Source: Deltaproteobacteria bacterium
Lineage (GTDB): Bacteria > Myxococcota_A > UBA9160 > SMWR01
Assembly: GCA_029261905.1 (NCBI GenBank)
Contig: JAJDAM010000722.1
Coordinates: 1-6,419, forward strand
Direction: 5' to 3'
Length of the DNA: 6,419 nucleotides
Position 1 is the first letter of the stretch; every line of letters starts with the position of its first letter. Below the pieces are notes generated by a model that saw nothing but the letters and a program-made list of their open reading frames with translations, was not told the origin of the DNA and searched no databases. Shown here one piece after another: positions 1 through 5,694 of this stretch. The position numbers were made by a program, and so were the translations under genes.

Positions 1-1194
1 CGGAATTCGGCCTTCGATCAATTCGACCGAGCCGTCTCCATCGATATCGAGCAACTGAACGGTTGCGATCCCGCCTTCGGACACGATCACCTGGTCCGGA
101 TTCGACATGTCGAATTGGCCAGCCCGATTCAAGTGAACCGCGGTTTCGGAACGTGGGTTGAACAAGCCGCCACTGCTGTGCGAGATCAGCAGATCAGCCC
201 GCTTGTCGTTGTTGATGTCTACCGTATCGATCGCGAGGTTTCCCGAGCTCCGGATGTGATCGTCTTCGGACAGGCGTCCGACAGCGAGAATCCGGTTGGC
301 GGTACGCGGGAACTTCGCCTCCTCGGTTTGCAGAAAGATGCGGACCTCGTGGCGGTCCGCCACGACCAGATCGCGACGGCCATCACCATCGATGTCGCCT
401 GAATTGAGACGCGGATAGTCGAAATGAATCTCGAGCTCGCTACCCGAAATCATCGGGCCGGGTCGCGGCGGCATGTAGAAGTTGGCTCGCCCGCTGACCT
501 CGATGCGGGACACCAGGTCGCCATTCGATTCGAGAATCGCGCACTCACCGAAACCAGGCACGACGATTCGACTCCGGGGACCGAGATCCGACCGGACCAG
601 CATCATGCGATCGAGGCTTCGCTCGTCGGACGCGACTGTGAACATCGGAAAACCGGCAATCTGGATCTCGCGGCGGGCTGCGGTGCGCCCCTCGAACGAC
701 AACACCGTGACGCCACGGCTGGACAGCAAGAGCAATTCGCTCGCCGAATGCGGCCCGTCGGCGAGCTTCGCCACGTCGTAGATGGCCGCACCCGCGGGTA
801 GGGAGCCCTTCCAGTTCGGTTCCTTGGGCAGAGCACCGTCGCGATTCTGATAGTGGACCCGAACCTCGCGGTTTTCGTTCGGCGGCAGCCCCGAATAGGT
901 CACCGAGAGCAGGTCGGTTCGGCCGTCGCCGTCGAGGTCCACCAACTCGGCGGCGGCGGTGCGTCCGGGGCTGTCGATGGCTGAAAAGGTGAAGGGGTCG
1001 GCACTCGATCTGGGCGCGGCCAACCCGATGGCGGCGAGCAGCAAAATCAACGTGCTTGGAGTTCGACAGAGCAAGGCGGCGATCACCAACGACGACCTGA
1101 TTGCGATAATTCGCAGCCCCGAAACACCCCAAATGCGCTGAACGCAAGGGTGCAACTCTCGGGGCAAGGTGCCGCCAGGGTATGCAAACTTCAT
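1..1194 (-). CDS. Exported FG-GAP/VCBS-repeat beta-propeller protein, partial (C-terminus off left edge)
   Basis: This reading frame is open from position 1194 down to the left edge (398 residues, no stop seen). Numbered from ATG 1194, it holds calcium-binding-type loops of the FG-GAP/VCBS family: VDLDGDGRTDLLSV (residues 85-98), GDIDGDGRRDLVV (266-278), VDINNDKRADLLIS (325-338) and LLDIDGDGSVELI (381-393). A degenerate blade may lie near residues 140-160. Such repeats fold as integrin-like propellers, usually on secreted or surface proteins. A hydrophobic stretch TLILLLAAIGLAA followed by PRSSADPF looks like a signal peptide with cleavage near SSA-D. The start is uncertain. ATG 1194 has AGGGCGGA just upstream but gives a long N-terminal extension; TTG 1089 (AGG six bases upstream) or GTG 1086 would give a normal-length signal peptide. 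It is divergent from the OmpA-fusion gene. Ligand and function are unknown. Confidence 0.82.
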   Translation of the reverse strand, partial: MKFAYPGGTLPRELHPCVQRIWGVSGLRIIAIRSSLVIAALLCRTPSTLILLLAAIGLAAPRSSADPFTFSAIDSPGRTAAAELVDLDGDGRTDLLSVTYSGLPPNENREVRVHYQNRDGALPKEPNWKGSLPAGAAIYDVAKLADGPHSASELLLLSSRGVTVLSFEGRTAARREIQIAGFPMFTVASDERSLDRMMLVRSDLGPRSRIVVPGFGECAILESNGDLVSRIEVSGRANFYMPPRPGPMISGSELEIHFDYPRLNSGDIDGDGRRDLVVADRHEVRIFLQTEEAKFPRTANRILAVGRLSEDDHIRSSGNLAIDTVDINNDKRADLLISHSSGGLFNPRSETAVHLNRAGQFDMSNPDQVIVSEGGIATVQLLDIDGDGSVELIEGRIP

Positions 1195-1414
1195 TGGATC
1201 CGCCCTGTGAGCTGATTCAAATGCAGTGAAATGGACCCGGGAATGGGTGTAAAATGCGCGCGCTCGAGGGCAGCATCACAACTGCATGTGGACACGCCCA
1301 CGGCAAGAACATACGACGAATACGGCCGACGGGTTTTCTGCGACACAGCTCCATGACGAAACCCCACGACCCGTAGACAAGCACTGTTCGGAAAGAACTA
1401 AGGAGGCATTCGAA
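1195..1414. promoter_or_regulatory. Divergent intergenic region between FG-GAP and OmpA-fusion genes
   Basis: This 220-nt gap separates two genes read outward, so it should hold both promoters. The only promoter-like element I can point to is TAAAAT at 1250-1255 on the plus strand, preceded by TG, without a convincing -35 hexamer. If one of the later starts of the FG-GAP gene is used, the region extends to about 1086. No operator-like dyad stands out. The promoter assignment is weak and rests mainly on gene orientation. Confidence 0.3.
1401..1406 (+). promoter_or_regulatory. Strong Shine-Dalgarno deciding the start of the OmpA-fusion gene
   Basis: AGGAGG lies 8 nt before ATG 1415. The same frame is open further upstream, with an ATG at 1286, but the Shine-Dalgarno and the signal peptide directly after ATG 1415 show that 1415 is the true start. 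Confidence 0.85.
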
Positions 1415-2257
1415 ATGCCGCGATTCGAGTCGAACTCTCGGCGAGTGCAGGGGGCCGCGCGCGCTGTCGTCGCGCTCGTCGGGGGAGTGTTCTTCATGCT
1501 GGCGCCTGCGGCGACCGCGTCGGCCGAGGCGAGTGATCCATTCGACAGTCCGGAGCAGATTGGAACGAAGTTGCAACACGGGCTCGCGGGAATCGTATTC
1601 GGCTTCTTGGAGGTTCCCGGAACCATCGTCGAGCAGACAGAAATCAACGGCCCATGGGTAGGCTTCGCGATGGGTCTGACCCAAGGGGTCGGGCGGTTCG
1701 TGACGAGAGAACTGGTCGGGGTCTATCAGGTCGTCACGGCTCCGTTCGTGTTGCCTCCGGCGACCCAGGAGCCGGAGTTTCCCTGGGACTACTTTGGCCG
1801 CCAAGAAGTGGCGGTCGCCGAAGGATCGGCATTCGACGTCGAAGAAACCGAACTCGGCTGGATCCGCGGCGTCGAGATCGAGAGGCGAACCGACTCGCTG
1901 GTCGTGAAGTTCCCCGGCGATCTGCTGTTCGATGTCGGGTCGGATCGCATCGAGCAGGCCGCAGAAGCTCGCTTGATCGGACTGGCGGAGACGTTGCTGC
2001 GCCACCCGGAGCTGCAGATCGAAGTGCAGGGACACAGCGACCCGTCCGGAACGGCCGAATGGAACCAGAAACTGTCCGAATTGCGAGCTGAATCGGTCGA
2101 GGAATTCCTGCTCACGCAGGGCATGGATTCCCGACGGATCCGGACAGTGGGTTTCGGTTCGTCTCGACCGGTCGTTGGCAGTGGAGTGTCGGCAGAAGTC
2201 GCGGCGAACCGCCGAGTCGAGGTCGTGTTGACACAACCGGTCGCGGCACTTCGCTGA
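1415..2257 (+). CDS. Exported TIGR04073-like (exosortase-associated) / OmpA C-terminal domain fusion protein
   Basis: The protein has 280 residues. Residues 1-37 form a signal peptide: basic start, hydrophobic core AVVALVGGVFFMLAPAA, and an AxA-type cleavage site near ATASA. Residues about 47-127 resemble the exosortase-associated TIGR04073 family, with KLQHGLAGIVFGFLEVP (52-68), GFAMGLTQGVGRFVTREL (83-100), GVYQVVTAPFVLP (102-114) and a closing PEFPWDYF (120-127). Residues about 161-275 are an OmpA-like peptidoglycan-binding domain: VVKFPGDLLFDVGSD (163-177), GHSDPSG (206-212), RIRTVGFGSSRP (241-252) and NRRVEVVL (265-272). The Asp of HSD and the Arg of NRR are the usual diaminopimelate-contact positions. 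The protein probably sits in the periplasm attached to peptidoglycan. There is no lipobox Cys and no beta-barrel. TIGR04073 has no known biochemical role, so the fusion hints that it acts near the cell wall; that is inference. The TIGR04073 match is from remembered motifs. Confidence 0.88.
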   Translation: MPRFESNSRRVQGAARAVVALVGGVFFMLAPAATASAEASDPFDSPEQIGTKLQHGLAGIVFGFLEVPGTIVEQTEINGPWVGFAMGLTQGVGRFVTRELVGVYQVVTAPFVLPPATQEPEFPWDYFGRQEVAVAEGSAFDVEETELGWIRGVEIERRTDSLVVKFPGDLLFDVGSDRIEQAAEARLIGLAETLLRHPELQIEVQGHSDPSGTAEWNQKLSELRAESVEEFLLTQGMDSRRIRTVGFGSSRPVVGSGVSAEVAANRRVEVVLTQPVAALR

Positions 2258-2263
2258 TCGAGA

Positions 2264-2295
2264 GCGGTTTGTCGTAGTCGAATTCCGCATTTTTT
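2264..2295 (+). terminator. Possible rho-independent terminator of the OmpA-fusion gene
   Basis: GCGG (2264-2267) can pair with CCGC (2285-2288), followed after one A by six T (2290-2295), starting 7 nt after the stop codon. The stem is short (4 bp, perhaps helped by TT/AA pairing inside) and the loop is long, so the call rests on the T-run and its position. Confidence 0.35.
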
Positions 2296-2375
2296 CTCGG
2301 GTGTGACCGGATCTGTCGCAGCCGATGCGTATCTAATCCTCGAGCTGCCGCTCGGCCCCCAACGCGATCTCTCTC

Positions 2376-2395
2376 AAAAAAATGGGCGCGCGCCC
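2376..2395 (-). terminator. Possible rho-independent terminator of the MATE gene
   Basis: Read on the minus strand, the 12-bp perfect palindrome GGGCGCGCGCCC (2384-2395) is followed by A and seven T (2383-2376). It can fold as GGGC-GCGC-GCCC with a tetraloop. It lies about 128 nt past the MATE stop codon, beyond a tandem-repeat cluster. The short stem keeps confidence moderate, but GC palindrome plus T-run in the correct orientation is typical. Confidence 0.5.
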
Positions 2396-2396
2396 T

Positions 2397-2454
2397 GATT
2401 TCGGACCCGATTTCGGACCCGATTTCGGACAAGAGGTCCGGCCTCAGGTCCGGC
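2397..2454. repeat. Two adjoining 12-bp-period tandem repeats
   Basis: GATTTCGGACCC is repeated 2.8 times without mismatch (2397-2430). After AAG it is followed by a second 12-bp-period array, AGGTCCGGCCTC then AGGTCCGGC (2434-2454). The units share an inverted core: CGGACC in the first and GGTCCG in the second. Hairpins such as CGGAC-AAGAG-GTCCG (2426-2440) can therefore form. The arrays lie between convergent genes and are in no gene I accept. Confidence 0.85.
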
Positions 2455-2490
2455 AAACGAGAGACCCCATCGAAATGAACGCGTCCGAGC

Positions 2491-2522
2491 GGCGGCTCCC
2501 AAACGAGGCGGCTCCCAAACGA
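2491..2522. repeat. Perfect 16-bp tandem duplication abutting the MATE stop codon
   Basis: GGCGGCTCCCAAACGA occurs at 2491-2506 and again at 2507-2522 without mismatch. The second copy ends directly before the TGA of the MATE gene, read on the minus strand at 2525-2523. It probably arose by slippage or a local duplication in the 3' flank. Confidence 0.9.
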
Positions 2523-3908
2523 TCAAACCACCACGTTCTTCCAGCGGCCGCGTCGAAACCTCTCCGCGAGGATCGCGCCCTTCGTCGCGTAGTCGGCCAG
2601 CAAACACAACCATGCGGCGGTGACGGTGCCGCCAAGCACATGGAGTACGACCAGGGCGCCACCCAGCCTGAATACGAAGAGCCCGACCAGCGTGGCAAAG
2701 AGCGGGAAGCGCGTGTCGCCGGCCCCGCGAAGCGATCCACCAACGCCGAACTCCAGAGCCATCAGCGGTTGCGCAACGCAGACGATCATCAGGAAGGACA
2801 CCGCGAGCGTCTCGGTCTCCTGCGTGACGGACCCAAACCACGAGACGATCTCGTGGGCCCCCGTCGCAATCAGTAGTCCCAGTGCGGACATCGCACACGC
2901 AGCACCGATCGTCGCTCGCCAGCCGGCACGCGCGGCCGCTTCTGGCTGGCCGGCTCCGAGGTGTTGTCCGACCAGCGTCGCTGCGGCGATCTGGAACCCC
3001 ATCCCCGGAATCAGAGAGAACGCTACGACGCGAACTCCAATGAAGTAGGCCGATACGGCATCCGTTCCGAAGTCCGAGAAGACCGCGACGAACAGAAACA
3101 GTCCCAAATGGAATGCGAATTGCTCGAGGCAGGTCGGCATTCCAATCCGCGCGACGCGCCGGCATAAATCGATGTCGATCCGTTTGCGCAGCCCCACCGG
3201 CTTCAATAGGAGCGACCGGCTCAGCCACAGCGCAACGTAGATCGCGGCAGCCAGCGTGAATGCTCCCGCGGTCGCGAGTGCCGAGCCATCAGCCCCCAGT
3301 TCCGGTGCGCCCCAATTGCCGAAAATGAGCATGTAGTCGCCGATGACGTTCGCGATGTTCATCATCAATCCGACCACCAGCGGTGTACGTACGTCTCCCG
3401 CTCCGCGCAGGGCACTGGCAAAGGTGATCGAGATCGCGAGCGGCACGCCTCCGAACATCAAGATCCGCAGGTACGATCCACCGATGGCAACGACCGGCGG
3501 CTCGACTCCGAAGAGCGCCACGTACACATCGCAATAGGGAGCAGCGGCCATCAGCAGCAGTCCCAGTCCGGTGGCGAGCACCAGCGATGCGCGTACGACC
3601 GAATCTGCTCGAGGTTGATCACCCGCGCCGACCGCACGCGCAACCAACGCGACTGTGCCGGTCCCGACTGCGGCGATCAGCGAAAGTGCCGTGAACTGCA
3701 ACTGCGATCCGACACCGACACCGGCCACCACGTCGGAACCGAGATGCGAGACGAACACCAGGTCGATCAGGCCCACTGCGGATTGCAGCGCGAACGTCAC
3801 GATCGACGGCCACGCAAGCTGCCAAACACCTCGGATCCTCGTCTCGCTCGGTGCGGCTGGCGAGGCCAGAGCACGAGCCATCAGGTCTCGCCGGTGGGCG
3901 GCATGCAC
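2523..3908 (-). CDS. MATE-family efflux transporter (NorM/DinF superfamily)
   Basis: The protein has 461 residues, the normal length for MATE exporters, which have 12 membrane helices and export drugs or metabolites in exchange for Na+ or H+. The family's twofold internal symmetry is visible. SALRGAGDVRTP (165-176) in the first half matches GSLRGAGDTRFP (391-402) in the second, and VARAVGAGDQPRA (89-101) matches VGQHLGAGQPEAA (313-325). Hydrophobic helices run throughout, beginning with LAWPSIVTFALQSAVGLIDL (31-50), and the chain ends in a basic tail (ERFRRGRWKNVVV). The start may be ATG 3908 or, with better-placed GGCGAGA upstream, ATG 3881 (residue 10, MARALASP). The substrate cannot be told from sequence. 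It is in the same direction as the aldehyde dehydrogenase gene, but the 202-nt gap with its own CRP-like site suggests separate transcription. Confidence 0.93.
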   Translation of the reverse strand: MHAAHRRDLMARALASPAAPSETRIRGVWQLAWPSIVTFALQSAVGLIDLVFVSHLGSDVVAGVGVGSQLQFTALSLIAAVGTGTVALVARAVGAGDQPRADSVVRASLVLATGLGLLLMAAAPYCDVYVALFGVEPPVVAIGGSYLRILMFGGVPLAISITFASALRGAGDVRTPLVVGLMMNIANVIGDYMLIFGNWGAPELGADGSALATAGAFTLAAAIYVALWLSRSLLLKPVGLRKRIDIDLCRRVARIGMPTCLEQFAFHLGLFLFVAVFSDFGTDAVSAYFIGVRVVAFSLIPGMGFQIAAATLVGQHLGAGQPEAAARAGWRATIGAACAMSALGLLIATGAHEIVSWFGSVTQETETLAVSFLMIVCVAQPLMALEFGVGGSLRGAGDTRFPLFATLVGLFVFRLGGALVVLHVLGGTVTAAWLCLLADYATKGAILAERFRRGRWKNVVV

Positions 3909-3998
3909 GGTTGCGCCATCCGAAATGCGGGCTGCGATCGCCGGTCAATAGGAGGAAGCCGAGTGAATGAATCAGGGTGCGTCGCCGGTCCTCCAGCG

Positions 3999-4018
3999 AC
4001 TGTGAAGTAGATCACAGT
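3999..4018. promoter_or_regulatory. CRP-like binding site upstream of the MATE gene
   Basis: ACTGTGA-AGTAGA-TCACAGT is a perfect 7-bp inverted repeat with a 6-nt spacer. Its core TGTGA-N6-TCACA (4001-4016) is exactly the E. coli CRP consensus arrangement. It lies about 90 nt upstream of MATE ATG 3908 (about 120 nt from ATG 3881) and roughly 95 nt past the aldehyde dehydrogenase stop codon. The placement fits control of the exporter by a CRP/FNR-family regulator. I found no convincing -10/-35 pair between site and gene, so activation versus repression is open. Confidence 0.65.
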
Positions 4019-4110
4019 GGGAGCCTCCAGCTGGGTGAAATAGGCCTCAGGCGACCAAGGGCAAATTGTCCCAGGGGGATTCGACTCGCGGAAGGGTGAC
4101 TGCGTCGAGG

Positions 4111-5514
4111 TCAGTCCTGGTTGGGAAAGTCGATGCGCAGGTGGAACGACTTGGGACGCGTCAGCGCTTCGAAGCCGACACGCGATAGCGTGCATCCCCG
4201 CCCCGAGTCTTTCACGCCGGTCCAGGCGAGCGCAGGATCGAGGTAGTCGCAGCGATTCATGAACCACGTTCCCGTCTCGACGCGATCGCCCAACGCGAGT
4301 GCCGCTTTCTCGTCGCGGGTCCAGACGGAGGCTGTCAGTCCGAAGTCGCTGTCGTTCATCAACTCGACGGCCTCGTCGTCGTCGCGGACCTTTGCGATTC
4401 CGACGACGGGTCCGAAGCTCTCTTCCGTCATCACGCGCATCGAATGGTCGACATCGACGAGTACCTGAGGGGCGAGGTAGGGACCTTCGTCGGCCGCATG
4501 CTCGAATCGCGAGGTGTCGACGAGGCCACGCGCGCCCGCGGCAATCGCATCGGTAACCTGCCCGCGAACCCAGTCCGCGGCCTTCGCGTTGATGACGGGG
4601 CCGAGGTTCGTGTCGGTGTCGGTCGGGTCGCCGAGCCGGTACTGCTGGACCTGGTCGGCAAACGAGTCGACGAAGTCATCGTACACGTGTTCGTGAACGT
4701 AGATGCGCTCGATCCCGCAACAGGACTGGCCCGAGTTGAAGAATGCCCCATCGACGAGGTTCTCGACGGCGTGATCGAGCGAAGCGTCCGCGCGCACGTA
4801 GGCGGGATCCTTGCCGCCGAGTTCGAGTCCGATACCGATGAATCGGTCGACCGCCGCACGTTGAATCGATCGCCCCGCGGCGACCGAACCGGTGAACGCG
4901 ACGAAATCGATACCCGGGCTCGCGATCAATCGTTCGGTATCGGCGTGGCTGGTGTGCAGCACCGAGAACAGGCCACGCGGCGCATCTGCGGCGTCGAACG
5001 CTTGTGCGATTCGCTCCGCGCACAGTGGCGTCTGCGCCGAGTGGCGCAGTATCGACGCAATGCCAGCCAGGATCGCCGGTACGATCGAAATTACGGCTGT
5101 CAGATACGGGAAATTCCACGGTGCCACGGTCAATACCACGCCGAGAGGTTCCCGCCGTACGAAGCGGTGGAATCCGGGCTTGGCGCCGGGATCGATGTCG
5201 CCGAGCGATTCTGCCGCGATCGCGATCATGTGGCGTGCGCGCTCTTCGAATCCGGCCACTTCACCTGAGGCCTGCGAAATCGGTCGGCCCATCTGCCAAC
5301 TGATTTCTCGAGCGATTTCGTCTCGTTGGGCCACGAAGTGGTCGACCATTTTCGCGCAGAGGGCCGTGCGATCCGAGATCGGGACTTGTCGCCAATTTCT
5401 CTGCGACTCGTGCGCTGCCGAGACGGTTTCCGCGACCTCGCGTTCTGTCGCGAGCGAGCGTTCGACATAGACGCTCCCATCTACCGGCGAAACAGTCCGC
5501 AGCATCTGTGACAT
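4111..5514 (-). CDS. NAD(P)-dependent aldehyde dehydrogenase
   Basis: The protein has 467 residues and is a complete member of the ALDH superfamily, which oxidises aldehydes to carboxylates with NAD(P)+. Landmarks: APWNFP with oxyanion-hole Asn134; FTGSVAAG (207-214) of the coenzyme site; LELGGK with general base Glu231; NSGQSCCGIER (260-270) with catalytic Cys265; EESFGP (364-369) with cofactor-contact Glu365 and Phe367; and the closing MNRCDYLDPALAWTGVKDSG (419-438). The ending resembles a bacterial ALDH group of unassigned substrate (CDD cd07102-like, from memory). The usual cofactor-pocket GNA...LK reads GIASILRHS here, so Asn is Ile152 and Lys is Arg157. ATG 5514 is chosen because AAGGAGG lies directly upstream; the frame stays open much further upstream but only as antisense to the next gene. 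It is divergent from the MenB/BadI-type gene. The substrate is unknown. Confidence 0.93.
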   Translation of the reverse strand: MSQMLRTVSPVDGSVYVERSLATEREVAETVSAAHESQRNWRQVPISDRTALCAKMVDHFVAQRDEIAREISWQMGRPISQASGEVAGFEERARHMIAIAAESLGDIDPGAKPGFHRFVRREPLGVVLTVAPWNFPYLTAVISIVPAILAGIASILRHSAQTPLCAERIAQAFDAADAPRGLFSVLHTSHADTERLIASPGIDFVAFTGSVAAGRSIQRAAVDRFIGIGLELGGKDPAYVRADASLDHAVENLVDGAFFNSGQSCCGIERIYVHEHVYDDFVDSFADQVQQYRLGDPTDTDTNLGPVINAKAADWVRGQVTDAIAAGARGLVDTSRFEHAADEGPYLAPQVLVDVDHSMRVMTEESFGPVVGIAKVRDDDEAVELMNDSDFGLTASVWTRDEKAALALGDRVETGTWFMNRCDYLDPALAWTGVKDSGRGCTLSRVGFEALTRPKSFHLRIDFPNQD

Positions 5515-5694
5515 GAAACCTCCTTGGGCGAATTCCCTGACACGCACGGCTTTCCCGTGGCCACGCCGGTACGGGCCCGCCTGCGGGATGAGCGCAACTG
5601 CGGGCGACCCCAACATTCGCACAACTCCCGCCGGATCTCCCGATCGGTGCGAACCGATGTACGCTGCTGTCGAACCCGAAGCGAGGACAGCCGC
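5515..5694. promoter_or_regulatory. Shared divergent control region of the aldehyde dehydrogenase and MenB/BadI-type genes
   Basis: This 180-nt region lies between two outward-facing genes. It contains the palindrome CGTGGCCACG (5556-5565) and the dyad ATCGGT-GCGA-ACCGAT (5643-5658); the latter lies 36 nt before ATG 5695. Either could be an operator, but sites this short can occur by chance in a region of this length. No clear sigma-70 hexamers are visible. Confidence 0.35.
5519..5525 (-). promoter_or_regulatory. Shine-Dalgarno deciding the start of the aldehyde dehydrogenase
   Basis: AAGGAGG followed by TTTC and ATG 5514 on the minus strand. The spacing is short (4 nt) but the match to the anti-Shine-Dalgarno is full. 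It excludes the much longer upstream-extended frame and favours the first Met over the Met four codons in. Confidence 0.8.

Noticed and set aside
545..1147. Arg-rich minus-strand frame of 200 residues
   Set aside because: It is an overlapping frame of the FG-GAP gene. The FG-GAP frame has real motifs and a signal peptide; this one has none.
1286..1414. N-terminal extension of the OmpA-fusion gene to ATG 1286
   Set aside because: It has no Shine-Dalgarno and would bury the signal peptide behind 43 unrelated residues, whereas ATG 1415 has an ideal AGGAGG.
2382..2876. Plus-strand frame beginning MGARPDFGPDFGPDFGQ
   Set aside because: The PDFG repetition is only the 12-bp tandem repeat translated. 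Most of the frame is antisense to the MATE gene and its composition is not protein-like.
3950..4010. Possible tiny plus-strand gene after AGGAGGA (GTG 3963 or ATG 3967)
   Set aside because: It would encode only 12-15 residues with no recognisable character, overlaps the CRP-like site, and sits antisense in the leader of the MATE gene. The purine run is probably chance.
4019..4110. Terminator of the aldehyde dehydrogenase gene
   Set aside because: Short palindromes such as CCAGCTGG and GGGCAAATTGTCCC are present, but none forms a convincing stem followed by a T-run on the minus strand.
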